Position numbers and translations under genes: made by a program
Part shown: in pieces, positions 16,394-23,963 of the stretch
Layout of the letters: the number at the start of each line of letters is the position of its first letter
How positions within the stretch are numbered: position 1 is the first letter of the stretch
Notes under the pieces: generated by a model
What the model was told of the DNA's origin: nothing
The model's database searches: none
Seen by the model: the letters and a program-made list of their open reading frames with translations, nothing else
NCBI GenBank assembly: GCA_964633285.1
Contig: CAZWGA010000002.1
Span: 62,001-126,000 of the forward strand
Direction of reading: 5' to 3'
DNA: 64,000 nucleotides
DNA from: 20CM-2-55-15 sp964633285
GTDB taxonomy: Bacteria > Acidobacteriota > Terriglobia > 20CM-2-55-15

Positions 16394-17440
16394 TTATCGA
16401 AGAGCCTGCCCTGACGGGACGCCTACACCCTGGCTCTCTTTCACCGCCAGTGTTCCGTTGACAAAGACGTACTTCACCGCCGCAGCAGGAGTGGCGGGAT
16501 TCAACACAACGATGTCCGCAGGAAATCCCTTTTTCAAAGTGCCGCGCTCTTTAAAACCAGCTCGTGATGCCGGAACGCTCGACATCTTTTGAACGCTTCG
16601 TTCAAGGGTTGCACTTCTTTCATTGCCTTGATACTGCCGCAAGAGAATCGACACGGAAGAATCCGTCGCTGCCGGAAGGCTGACGGCATAATCGTGGATT
16701 CCGATATCGATGCCTTGCGTGCGCGCCTTTGCGATTTCGGCCAGCACTACAGCCGTGAGGTTCGTAAACGAAACTTCAACGGAAGTTTTCGCCTCGCGCG
16801 CAACGTCAATGGCCTCTTTAACGGTATCCGCGCGGGGATGAAGTAAGACGGTTCCCCCAAAACGCGCTGCCGCTTTTGCCAATGCTTGTATCTCATCCAA
16901 AGCGCTTGCGGCCGTAACATCCGCCCGCAGGTCCGAAGCAAAACCGAACGCGCCCTGCCGCATCGCATCGCCGACCAGGTCAGCCATGCTGCGGATCTCG
17001 TCCGCAGTTGCTGCTCGCTTGTAATCATTTCCCATGATCTGTCGCCGGATGGTCGCATGACCCACCAGGACCGCAAAATTCACTAGCGGTGGTTTTTCAT
17101 CGAACGGGTTCATGAATTCCTCGATTGCGTAGGGACCTGTGCCATCAGCTCCCCGAAGCGTCGTGGTTATTCCTCGTTGAAGCTGAGAAGACGGATCGGA
17201 ATTTTCGAGATCGATAAATCCCGGCGCGACGATCAGTCCCTTGACATCGATGACTTCCTCACCGGGCATTGGCTTGAACAAACCGATGTCCGCGATCTTT
17301 CCATCGCGAACGCGAACACTTCCGGCAACACGGGGCTTGCCGGTTCCGTCAATGATTGTTCCATTAATCAATACCAGATTCTCGGCAACGGAAGGGGCAG
17401 CGAGAAGCAGGATCAAAAAAAATAATCGAATACAGCGCAT
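16394..17440 (-). CDS. Exported amidohydrolase/D-aminoacylase-like protein lacking the metal-binding histidines
   Basis: From the ATG at 17440 (348 residues) a signal peptide (MRCIRLFFLILLLAAPSVA) precedes a typical amidohydrolase N-terminus (LVLINGTIIDGTGKPRVAGSVRV). It ends with the usual composite sheet (GTLKKGFPADIVVLNP). The best resemblance is to N-acyl-D-amino-acid deacylases, normally about 480-550 residues. The hallmark after PGFID should be HxH, but here the residues are LENSD. Later ligand positions also differ. The protein is therefore short and probably not a standard metal-dependent hydrolase. An in-frame ATG at 17458 would remove the clean signal peptide and is less likely. Confidence 0.72.
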   Translation of the reverse strand: MRCIRLFFLILLLAAPSVAENLVLINGTIIDGTGKPRVAGSVRVRDGKIADIGLFKPMPGEEVIDVKGLIVAPGFIDLENSDPSSQLQRGITTTLRGADGTGPYAIEEFMNPFDEKPPLVNFAVLVGHATIRRQIMGNDYKRAATADEIRSMADLVGDAMRQGAFGFASDLRADVTAASALDEIQALAKAAARFGGTVLLHPRADTVKEAIDVAREAKTSVEVSFTNLTAVVLAEIAKARTQGIDIGIHDYAVSLPAATDSSVSILLRQYQGNERSATLERSVQKMSSVPASRAGFKERGTLKKGFPADIVVLNPATPAAAVKYVFVNGTLAVKESQGVGVPSGQALR

Positions 17441-17480
17441 GTTAAACTCTGGCGGCAATTATGACGGAGACGTCTTGAAT

Positions 17481-18263
17481 ATGAAAATCATTCGGTACGT
17501 TCGATATTCGGCTGCAGGTAAAACATCGTACGGCCTTCTCGAGGGAGAGCAGATTCGCGAACTGCGCGGTGATATTTTTGATGGGGCCGAACCGGCCGGA
17601 AACTCCGTGAGCGTTTCCAGCGTCAAACTGCTCGCACCCTGCAAACCGGCGAACGTCGCGGCTGTGGGACGGAATTACAAGAGTCACATTGCGGACAGGA
17701 ACCTCGATCAGGCGCCGTTTCCCGGACTCTTCTGGAAACCCGCTTCCTGCATTACGGCGACGGAAGAACCCATTGTCCTTCCGGAAAGCGCCAATAACGT
17801 TCATTACGAAGCGGAACTTGTTGTCGTCATCGGAAAAAAAACAAAGCATGTGACGCCGGCCGAAGCATCGAAGTATGTTTTCGGAATCACTGCAGGCAAC
17901 GATGTGAGCGAGCGAGACTGGCAGAAGAACGACCTGCAATGGTTTCGCGCGAAAGGGTCCGACACGTTCGGAGTTCTTGGACCTTGCATCGCTCAGGGAC
18001 TGGATTACAACGATCTCCTGGTCGAAAGCCGCTTGAACGGCGAAACGCGCCAGTCGCAGCGAACCAGCGACCTGATCTTTTCAGTGGATACGGTGATCAG
18101 CTACATCAGTCAGTTCGTAACGCTGCTTCCCGGCGATATTATTTACACAGGCACGCCGGGCAACACCAAATCCATGCAACCTGGCGATACAATCGAAATT
18201 GAAGTGGAAGGTGTCGGCATTCTGCGAAATAGAGTCGCAAGAGCCGGCACAACGATGGATTAA
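17481..18263 (+). CDS. Fumarylacetoacetate hydrolase (FAH) family protein
   Basis: The 260-residue protein (start ATG 17481; a TTG at 17475 sits closer to the GGAG at 17466) has the FAH fold. NVAAVGRNYKSH opens the catalytic domain. The metal site residues lie in HYEAELVVVIGK (ExE pattern), followed by GITAGNDVSERDWQ and KGSDTFGVLGP. LLPGDIIYTGTPGNTKSMQPGD is the usual late motif (with GTP). Such enzymes split or decarboxylate acylpyruvates and related diketo acids; specificity cannot be read. It is encoded divergently from the amidohydrolase-like gene and 27 bases before transketolase. Confidence 0.88.
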   Translation: MKIIRYVRYSAAGKTSYGLLEGEQIRELRGDIFDGAEPAGNSVSVSSVKLLAPCKPANVAAVGRNYKSHIADRNLDQAPFPGLFWKPASCITATEEPIVLPESANNVHYEAELVVVIGKKTKHVTPAEASKYVFGITAGNDVSERDWQKNDLQWFRAKGSDTFGVLGPCIAQGLDYNDLLVESRLNGETRQSQRTSDLIFSVDTVISYISQFVTLLPGDIIYTGTPGNTKSMQPGDTIEIEVEGVGILRNRVARAGTTMD

Positions 18264-18274
18264 CGCTGTCAAAC

Positions 18275-18280
18275 GTATAA
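18275..18280 (+). promoter_or_regulatory. -10 box of the transketolase gene
   Basis: A consensus TATAAT ends 10 bases before the ATG at 18291, in an A-rich stretch. Transcription would start about 3-4 bases before the start codon, too close for a normal ribosome site. No good -35 box is visible. Confidence 0.55.
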
Positions 18281-18290
18281 TAAAAAAACA

Positions 18291-20150
18291 ATGGCATCAC
18301 TAGAAACTCTCCGGGAAAAAGGCCGACGATTACGCATTGAATCGCTGAAAGCCACGTCCGAAGCGGGTTCGGGACATCCGTCATCGTGCTTGTCCGCAGC
18401 CGACCTGATGTCCGTGGTTTTCTTCAATGAGATGCAGTTCGATCCAAAGGATCCGCACAATCCGGCGAACGATCGCTTCGTCCTTTCGAAAGGACATGCG
18501 GCTCCGCTCCTGTGGGCAGCTTATGCGGAAGCCGGAATCGTCGATGAGAAAGATCTGCTGACATTGCGACGCATCGACAGCATTCTCGAAGGGCATCCAA
18601 CACCGAGAATGCCGTGGATCGATGTCGCAACCGGTTCTCTCGGGCAGGGATTATCCGCCGGCCTTGGCAATGCCCTGGCCGCGCATCTCGACGAAATTCC
18701 TTTCAACACATATGTCCTGCTCGGCGACGGTGAATGCGCGGAGGGATCCGTTTGGGAAGCGGCCGCGCTGGCCAGTTATTACAAGGCGTCGAATCTGTAC
18801 GCGATCATCGATGTAAATGCGCTCGGACAGAGCCAGCGAACGATGGATCAGTTCGATGTGGACCGGTTTGCAGCCAAGTTCCGGGCATTCGGATGGTTTG
18901 CCGTCACTGTGGACGGCCACAACTATGAAGACATCATTGCGGCATTCGACAAATGCCGCAGCAGTGGCGGATCCCAACCGCGAGTCCTTGTTGCGAAGAC
19001 TCTGAAGGGCAAGGGCGTGTCGATGCTGGAGAATCTCGATGGCTGGCACGGGAAGCCCCTTCCAAAACAGGATTTGCCAAAGGCACTCGAAGAACTTTCG
19101 AAGCCTCTGGGACCGAACGAGTTCAAACCCAATCCCCGCACCGGTTTTTCGCAGCCGCCTGCGCCCCAGGGTCCTTTGAACATCAGCGTCACTCGAAAGT
19201 CCGGTGAATTGGCCGCGACTCGGGAGGCGTACGGCGACGCTCTCGTAAAAGTTGCCGGGAAGGATCCTCGCATTGTTGCTCTGGACGGCGACACCAAGAA
19301 TTCCACGTACACCGAAAAACTCCAGAAGGCTTACCCCCAACGTTTCTTCGAAATGTTTATCGCGGAACAAAACATGGTTGGAGTTGCGACGGGACTTGCC
19401 GCACGCGGCAAGATTCCCTACATCGCCACTTTCGCGGCGTTTCTGACGCGCGCTTATGACCAGATCCGGATGGCGGGCGTATCGCAATCGAATGTGAAGT
19501 TCTGCGGATCACATGTTGGTGTTTCGATCGGCGAAGACGGGCCGTCGCAAATGGGCCTCGAGGATATCGCAATGTTTCGGCCGATTCCCGGTTCCGTCGT
19601 TCTCTATCCCAGCGACGCCGTGTCCGCCGAACGGCTTGTGGCCGAGGCTGCGCGTTATAAAGGCATCTGTTATATCCGCACAACACGGCCGAAGACGCCG
19701 GTCCTCTATTCAAATGAAGAACAATTTCCGATCGGTGGATCGAAAACGCTGCGAAAGTCCGCCAACGATCGCGTAACGGTGATCGGCGCGGGTATCACGG
19801 TTCACGAAGCGCTGAAAGCCGCTGCAAAGCTCGAGCAGGAAGGTGTTGCCATTCGGATTATCGATCTGTATTCCGTGAAACCGATCGATGGCCCAGCCAT
19901 TCTGAACGCAGCTAAGGAAACTGACGGTTCTATCCTTGTAGTCGAGGATCATTACCTGGAAGGTGGGATCGGCGACGCCGTCCTCGAAGCCGTAGGAAAT
20001 CAGGCGAAGGTTGTTCGGCTCGCGGTTCATGAAATTCCGCGGTCGGGAGCGCAGGATGCTTTATTGGATAAATATGGCATCAGCGCAAATCACATTGCGG
20101 AGGCCGTGCGCAAAATCGCCGCTCAGGCTCCGAGTGGAGTGCGGAGGTAG
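18291..20150 (+). CDS. tkt: Transketolase
   Basis: The 619-residue protein is full length for the short (animal-like) transketolase form. The ThDP domain has SGHPSSCLSAADLM (about 27-40), LSKGHAAP and the motif GDGECAEGSVWEAA near 143. The pyrimidine domain (about 310-480) has FIAEQNMVGVATGLA, including the catalytic glutamate. The C-terminal domain is complete (VVEDHYLEGGIGDAV). The enzyme moves two-carbon ketol units between sugar phosphates in the pentose phosphate pathway. The hypothetical gene downstream begins 2 bases after the stop, so they probably share a transcript. Confidence 0.96.
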   Translation: MASLETLREKGRRLRIESLKATSEAGSGHPSSCLSAADLMSVVFFNEMQFDPKDPHNPANDRFVLSKGHAAPLLWAAYAEAGIVDEKDLLTLRRIDSILEGHPTPRMPWIDVATGSLGQGLSAGLGNALAAHLDEIPFNTYVLLGDGECAEGSVWEAAALASYYKASNLYAIIDVNALGQSQRTMDQFDVDRFAAKFRAFGWFAVTVDGHNYEDIIAAFDKCRSSGGSQPRVLVAKTLKGKGVSMLENLDGWHGKPLPKQDLPKALEELSKPLGPNEFKPNPRTGFSQPPAPQGPLNISVTRKSGELAATREAYGDALVKVAGKDPRIVALDGDTKNSTYTEKLQKAYPQRFFEMFIAEQNMVGVATGLAARGKIPYIATFAAFLTRAYDQIRMAGVSQSNVKFCGSHVGVSIGEDGPSQMGLEDIAMFRPIPGSVVLYPSDAVSAERLVAEAARYKGICYIRTTRPKTPVLYSNEEQFPIGGSKTLRKSANDRVTVIGAGITVHEALKAAAKLEQEGVAIRIIDLYSVKPIDGPAILNAAKETDGSILVVEDHYLEGGIGDAVLEAVGNQAKVVRLAVHEIPRSGAQDALLDKYGISANHIAEAVRKIAAQAPSGVRR

Positions 20151-20152
20151 AT

Positions 20153-20614
20153 ATGCAATCCAAGAAAGACCCGGCGCCTTCGGAATTACGCGTGGTTGTG
20201 GAGGTCGACGGCAATCCGGTCGGAGTCCTGAATCTCGACATCGATCGGTTGTGGCCGATTGTCAATCATCGGAAACGCGAAGTTCCCGCCGAATGGATCG
20301 ATCCGGCAAAGTCGGATTCGATCATGCGGGCTGCCGTCATGAAGCGTTTGATATCCCGTCTCGAAGCCCACCTTTATCAGGCTCTCGGCAACGAAATCGT
20401 CAAAGCCGAGCTTGATGTCGAAAACTGTAGCCTCAAAGCGGAAGCTGCTGCGCAGACATTTGGAACCTCTAAGAGCGACATCGAAAAACTGGCCGCTGAA
20501 ACGGGCCGTTCATCAAAGGACTTCTACAGTTTCTTCTGGGAATACATGCTGGATGACCGCGAGGTCAACGATTTGAAGAAGGAGTGGAAGGCGAGCGGTA
20601 CTCCGCCTCGATAA
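20153..20614 (+). CDS. Conserved-looking hypothetical protein, 153 residues
   Basis: I do not recognise a family. The protein is soluble and charged, with an N-terminal beta segment (ELRVVVEVDGNPVGVLNLD) followed by mainly helical sequence ending in a K/R-rich tail. It contains one cysteine. The ATG follows the transketolase stop by 2 bases, implying cotranscription. The last 50 bases overlap the 3' end of queF on the other strand. Codon use resembles its neighbours, which supports a real gene. No membrane segment or signal peptide is seen. Confidence 0.65.
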   Translation: MQSKKDPAPSELRVVVEVDGNPVGVLNLDIDRLWPIVNHRKREVPAEWIDPAKSDSIMRAAVMKRLISRLEAHLYQALGNEIVKAELDVENCSLKAEAAAQTFGTSKSDIEKLAAETGRSSKDFYSFFWEYMLDDREVNDLKKEWKASGTPPR

Positions 20615-20969
20615 CCGACCTCATCCCACCGCGTGAGCTGAATTCGCCGGTGACTCTGGCTGTCACAGGGTGACAGGCTTTCACAATGTCTCGAAGAACC
20701 CGATTGACCACGTTTTCGTAAAAAATCCCAAGGTTCCGGTAAGCCTGAAAGTATCCCTTCAACGATTTCAATTCCAAACAAACCTTGTCGGGCTGGTAGC
20801 GAATGGTAATGGTTCCGAAATCAGGCAGTCCCGTCTTGGGACATATGGATGTGAATTCAGGCATCGCAATCGTGATTTCGTAGCCGGAAAATTGATTAGG
20901 CCAGCACTCGATGGAAGGCAGTTCAGCGTCGATCCCGGATTTGGCGTGTTGTTCGGTATAGTCGGACAC
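20565..20969 (-). CDS. queF: NADPH-dependent preQ0 reductase QueF (unimodular)
   Basis: The 134-residue protein matches single-domain QueF. FTSICPKTGLPDFGTITI carries the nucleophilic C43 and the downstream acid (D50). The NADPH/substrate motif is ELKSLKGYFQAYRNLGIF. It reduces the nitrile of 7-cyano-7-deazaguanine to preQ1, a step of queuosine biosynthesis for tRNA. No other que genes are in the window. The start is 21 bases after a strong minus-strand terminator-like hairpin, and a long folded RNA lies upstream, so control by attenuation is possible. Its 3' end overlaps the hypothetical gene on the other strand. Confidence 0.95.
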   Translation of the reverse strand: MSDYTEQHAKSGIDAELPSIECWPNQFSGYEITIAMPEFTSICPKTGLPDFGTITIRYQPDKVCLELKSLKGYFQAYRNLGIFYENVVNRVLRDIVKACHPVTARVTGEFSSRGGMRSVIEAEYRSPSTPSSNR

Positions 20970-20989
20970 AGAATCACTCTAGCAAAAGC

Positions 20990-21025
20990 AAAAACCCTCG
21001 GGTGCGTCCGAACACCCGAGGGTTT
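20990..21025 (-). terminator. Strong intrinsic terminator, minus strand, between the RNA candidate and queF
   Basis: Perfect 13-bp arms (20992-21004 and 21013-21025) flank an 8-base loop. On the minus strand the stem is followed by TTTTT, GC and TTTT. On the plus strand only TTTGTT follows, so the minus orientation is favoured. Confidence 0.82.
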
Positions 21026-21188
21026 GTTCCCTAGTCTCCTTCATCGTCACAGTCTGGTTTTCGCAGGAACGAACTCCTTTTCGTTTGGGATCCTTCCCTC
21101 TGCGATATCCTCAAACCCGATGCGACTGACTACCGTCCCTGGCCGGAGTTGCCAAATAGCTCCTAGGAATCTCTCTTACGATGAGACG
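20990..21188 (-). ncRNA. Candidate structured RNA upstream of queF (small RNA or leader)
   Basis: A minus-strand promoter (21194-21222) is followed by nested complementary segments. P1: 21178-21193 pairs with 21029-21047 (4+4+6 bp with small internal loops). P2: GGAGTT 21145-21150 with AACTCC 21072-21077. P3: 21107-21116 with 21083-21091 (one mismatch). A 13-bp terminator (20992-21025) then ends the transcript about 21 bases before queF. Large internal loops between P1 and P2 recall 6S RNA in shape, but I see no 6S sequence signature. AAACCC at 21113-21118 (GGGTTT in the RNA) could pair with the terminator's 5' arm, so an attenuator is an alternative. No known preQ1 aptamer was recognised. 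Confidence 0.55.
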
Positions 21189-21193
21189 GAGGG

Positions 21194-21222
21194 ATTGTCG
21201 CCCTGGGTCTGGCATATTGCAA
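21194..21222 (-). promoter_or_regulatory. Minus-strand promoter for the structured RNA
   Basis: On the minus strand TTGCAA (21217-21222) and GACAAT (21194-21199) are separated by exactly 17 bases, each matching the sigma-70 consensus at 4 of 6 positions. The predicted start, about 21187, falls within the first arm of stem P1. Confidence 0.45.
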
Positions 21223-21260
21223 GAGATTTTTTCCAAAAAAAATACTCTCGCTGCGTTAGT

Positions 21261-21920
21261 ATGATCGGCATGTTAAAGGTCGTTAAACCTCTTGCTGTAA
21301 TCATCCTTGCTGTTGTCATAGCGGCAGGCGCTGCCTATTTTTTGAGCCGGCGGTCGGAAGAACCAACTGCAAGCGCGGACTCGACGGCTCGCGTCGATAT
21401 CAGCGGCGGCGGACATTTCCGCGGTCCCGAAAAAGCGCAATTGACTCTCGTGGAGTTTGGGGATTACCAGTGCCCAAGCTGCGGAGCGCATCATCCGCTG
21501 GTTCAGGAGATCCTCCATCGGTTCCCCGATGTACGGCTCGAGTTTCATCATTATCCGCTCATCAGCATTCATCCGAATGCCATGGCCGCCGCCAAGGCCG
21601 CGGAAGCCGCCGGAGAGCAGGGCCACTATTGGGAAATGCACGACATGCTTTTCGAACACCAGCAGGACTGGGCTCCGAAGCCCGATGTGCGGCCGGAATT
21701 CGTCGCAATGGCCATTCGCCTTGGCCTCAATGTCAACACCTTCATGCAGGCAATGGAATCACCCAAAATCCAGGACCGGATTCTGCAGGATGTGGACCGG
21801 GCGCAGGTTTTGAAAATCGACGCAGTCCCGACGTTCTTCATCAACGGAGAACGGATCCACGTCTACAACCTCAGCATTGAGGATTTCGCTAAAGCAATCG
21901 AAGAACACCGGCACAAATGA
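21261..21920 (+). CDS. DsbA-like thioredoxin-fold disulfide oxidoreductase, membrane anchored
   Basis: From ATG 21261 the protein has 219 residues: one N-terminal membrane anchor (about 7-28), then a DsbA-like domain. The active site is CPSC at 71-74 (EFGDYQCPSCG). A helical insert and the cis-proline motif AVPTFFINGERI near the C-terminus follow. The layout matches the thioredoxin_4 group that works with VKOR. It would oxidise cysteines of exported proteins. The VKOR gene overlaps it by 4 bases and would reoxidise it. An alternative ATG at 21270 cannot be excluded; the frame stays open far upstream but only by chance. Confidence 0.9.
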   Translation: MIGMLKVVKPLAVIILAVVIAAGAAYFLSRRSEEPTASADSTARVDISGGGHFRGPEKAQLTLVEFGDYQCPSCGAHHPLVQEILHRFPDVRLEFHHYPLISIHPNAMAAAKAAEAAGEQGHYWEMHDMLFEHQQDWAPKPDVRPEFVAMAIRLGLNVNTFMQAMESPKIQDRILQDVDRAQVLKIDAVPTFFINGERIHVYNLSIEDFAKAIEEHRHK

Positions 21921-22345
21921 AGGTCAGACCCGTCCTGATCGCTCTGCTGGCGTTTCTCGGAACGATTGATGCCTTGTATCTGTCCCTTAAACGAAACACC
22001 GGGCCTGTTCCGTGCCACATCACGCACGGCTGCACGGATGTGCTGACCAGCAAATACTCCGCTATCGGCGGAGTCGTACCGCTCTCGTGGATCGGCCTCG
22101 CATTTTACGTAACGGTTTTGAGTCTCGCGGTCTTCAAAATCTTCGAAGATCCCGGACAGTCCTTCGAAAGCCCTCTTCGCTGGATCTTTTACTTGTCGGG
22201 CGCCGGCTTGATCGTATCTGCCCTGTTGGTCGGTATTCAGGCGTTCATCTTGAAGGCGTTTTGCGAGTACTGTTTGTTTTCGGCGGCGTTGGTGCTGACG
22301 ATTTTTCTTCTGGCTCCGAACCCTGTGCGTAAACCCGCTCCGTGA
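21917..22345 (+). CDS. Vitamin K epoxide reductase (VKOR) family disulfide-generating membrane protein
   Basis: The 142-residue protein has four membrane helices. The loop cysteine pair is C33 and C39 (CHITHGC), and the redox CxxC is C116-C119 (FCEYC) in the last helix. These are the catalytic residues of bacterial VKOR, which passes electrons from DsbA-type partners to quinone and replaces DsbB. The partner is the upstream gene (ATGA overlap). The last 101 bases overlap the 3' end of the E1 alpha gene on the opposite strand. Disulfide formation is also relevant to the Ccm operon nearby, though the link is only positional. Confidence 0.93.
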   Translation: MKVRPVLIALLAFLGTIDALYLSLKRNTGPVPCHITHGCTDVLTSKYSAIGGVVPLSWIGLAFYVTVLSLAVFKIFEDPGQSFESPLRWIFYLSGAGLIVSALLVGIQAFILKAFCEYCLFSAALVLTIFLLAPNPVRKPAP

Positions 22346-23405
22346 CGGTTTTCGCATCGGGCATCCTCTCCTCATAACTCTTCAGCGCTTCCTGTTCGGC
22401 CTGCGCGATTTCATCGATGATGCGCGCTTCCGTTTCTCCGAGAACAGCTCTCGAGATGCCGTGAGATTCCAGCCAGGACTCGTACATTCCGATCGGATCA
22501 CGTTTGCCCCAGTATTCGAAAACTTCTGAAGCAAGAATCTCGCGCGCCTCCTTCTCGTCGTGTGTGGCGTGCCCACCCATTCGGAATGTTTCTGCACAGA
22601 TGATGACGGGACCGCGCCCGTCTCTCGCGCGATCCACAGCAAGTTTTGTCGCCGCGTAAGTGTCGATCACATTGTTACCATCGCATGAAAGCATCGCAAT
22701 TCCATATGCCTTCGACCATGCCGGGAATGGTCCGCTTTGATGCTGATTCAGACGGGTACCGAGTGCGATCTGATTATTTTGCAGCACGAAAATGACCGGC
22801 ACTCGAAGAACCGCGGCCAGATTCATTCCCTCGTGAAATGCGGTTGTCTTTGTGGCTCCGTCCCCGATCCAAGTCAAGGCAACGCCTTTTTCATTTCGCT
22901 GTTTGAATGCAAGGCCCACGCCGGCAAAGACCGGGGTCAGCGCGCCAACCTGGCTGACCGGCGCCAGGACACCCTGTGAAATGCTCCCGACATGAAGATC
23001 TTTTCCGCTGCTTGGAGAATCTGCCGTACCGAGGTACTCGCGAAGCATGTCCGCAACGGGGATTCCCATCTCATGACACGCACCGGCATTGCGTATCATC
23101 GGAGCGACTTTGTCGATCGCGGGATCAAGGGCGTGAACATTGCCGATCGTCACGGCCTCTTCGCCGGTTCCCAACCACGCTTTTGCGATAATCCCTTGCT
23201 TAACCCAGCGGTGAAGAGTGATGTCGTGAAGCCGAAATCGGAGCATGCCGGCATACAATGCCAGGAGCTTTTCTGTCGTCAGATCGTCAACAATTCGTAA
23301 ACGTTCGGGATCGGCGGCAAGAGCGGCTTCATATTGCTCAAGAAGACGGGGATTCGGACTCCAGTTCACGTACTCCGGCGGATCGAACTGCGGGTACCGT
23401 TTCAT
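22245..23405 (-). CDS. Pyruvate/2-oxoacid dehydrogenase E1 alpha subunit
   Basis: The 386-residue protein has the E1 alpha ThDP motif starting GDGATKTTAFHEGMN and ending QNNQIALGTR. The phosphorylation-loop-like segment is TFRMGGHATHDE. The long N-terminal lead (YVNWSPNPRLLEQYE) is common in PdhA-like proteins. The beta, E2 and E3 genes are absent nearby, which is odd because E1 alpha is normally followed by E1 beta. The substrate could be pyruvate or a branched-chain acid. The low-complexity end (about 365-386, rich in S, T, P and K) lies in the 101-base overlap with VKOR and may be free to vary. Confidence 0.88.
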   Translation of the reverse strand: MKRYPQFDPPEYVNWSPNPRLLEQYEAALAADPERLRIVDDLTTEKLLALYAGMLRFRLHDITLHRWVKQGIIAKAWLGTGEEAVTIGNVHALDPAIDKVAPMIRNAGACHEMGIPVADMLREYLGTADSPSSGKDLHVGSISQGVLAPVSQVGALTPVFAGVGLAFKQRNEKGVALTWIGDGATKTTAFHEGMNLAAVLRVPVIFVLQNNQIALGTRLNQHQSGPFPAWSKAYGIAMLSCDGNNVIDTYAATKLAVDRARDGRGPVIICAETFRMGGHATHDEKEAREILASEVFEYWGKRDPIGMYESWLESHGISRAVLGETEARIIDEIAQAEQEALKSYEERMPDAKTVTERVYAQGSEPEEKSSAPTPPKTNSTRKTPSR

Positions 23406-23501
23406 TCCGTTACTGTAGATCTCCAGGGAGCGCGTCGTAAATCCAAAATGCTGCGCGGACCATGTCCAATACTCCCGGCATTCCGGATTGAAGGCCCGTG
23501 C

Positions 23502-23507
23502 TATAAT
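23502..23507 (+). promoter_or_regulatory. -10 box of the ccm operon
   Basis: A consensus TATAAT lies 28 bases before the ccmE ATG, with a purine-rich GAAAGG between. No clear -35 box is visible at the expected distance. It lies in the divergent interval between the E1 alpha gene and ccmE. Confidence 0.5.
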
Positions 23508-23535
23508 GATTCGGTCTTATCGAAAGGTTAAACCC

Positions 23536-23961
23536 ATGAAACGCAAACAGCTTAAGTTTGCTATTGGCTCCGCCGTCATCGTACTCACGCTGAGTTATCT
23601 CGCCTACTCCGGCTATCAGGACAGCAAGACTTACTTCCACACCGTACCTGAGCTTTACGCGATGAAAGACAAGGCCTACGACCTGCCTCTGCAGGTTTCG
23701 GGTGATGTCGTTCCGGGTTCGATCAAGCGCGATGGAAAAGCCATTGAATGGGTCATGGGCCAGGAACCGCAAACATTGAAAGTCCGGTACATCGGCGCCA
23801 GCCCGGTTCCCGACACACTGATCGACCGCGCAACAGCGATCGCCAAAGGCAAACTTGGCCGTGACGGAGTTTTCGTGGCCAACGAAATGTCCGCAAAATG
23901 CGCTTCCAAGTACGAGAAGGAAAAAGCGGCCGGCGTCAATATCGCTCAAAAGAGTAACTAA
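23536..23961 (+). CDS. ccmE: Cytochrome c maturation heme chaperone CcmE, CxxxY type
   Basis: The 141-residue protein has an N-terminal membrane anchor (about 7-25) and an OB-fold domain (LPLQVSGDVVPGSI, KVRYIGASPVPDTL). The heme-binding position, histidine in the enterobacterial HxxxY motif, is here C122 with Y126 (KCASKY). This CxxxY variant is known from archaea and some deltaproteobacteria. CcmE receives heme from CcmC and passes it to CcmF on the outer face of the membrane. It is the first gene of the operon. The ATG at 23536 is preferred to upstream in-frame starts because the anchor begins there. Confidence 0.93.
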   Translation: MKRKQLKFAIGSAVIVLTLSYLAYSGYQDSKTYFHTVPELYAMKDKAYDLPLQVSGDVVPGSIKRDGKAIEWVMGQEPQTLKVRYIGASPVPDTLIDRATAIAKGKLGRDGVFVANEMSAKCASKYEKEKAAGVNIAQKSN

Positions 23962-23963
23962 CT

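Noticed and set aside
20975..21046. 21-codon minus-strand peptide (start ATG near 21044) through the terminator hairpin
   Set aside because: It has no run of regulatory codons and covers the hairpin by chance; not convincing as a leader peptide.
20990..21188. Definite 6S RNA call
   Set aside because: The bubble-like architecture is suggestive, but no conserved 6S sequence blocks were recognised, and the terminator next to queF fits an attenuator equally well.
20670..21260. Upstream extension of the DsbA-like gene by about 197 codons
   Set aside because: It runs antisense to queF and over the structured RNA; the anchor and conserved part begin at 21261.
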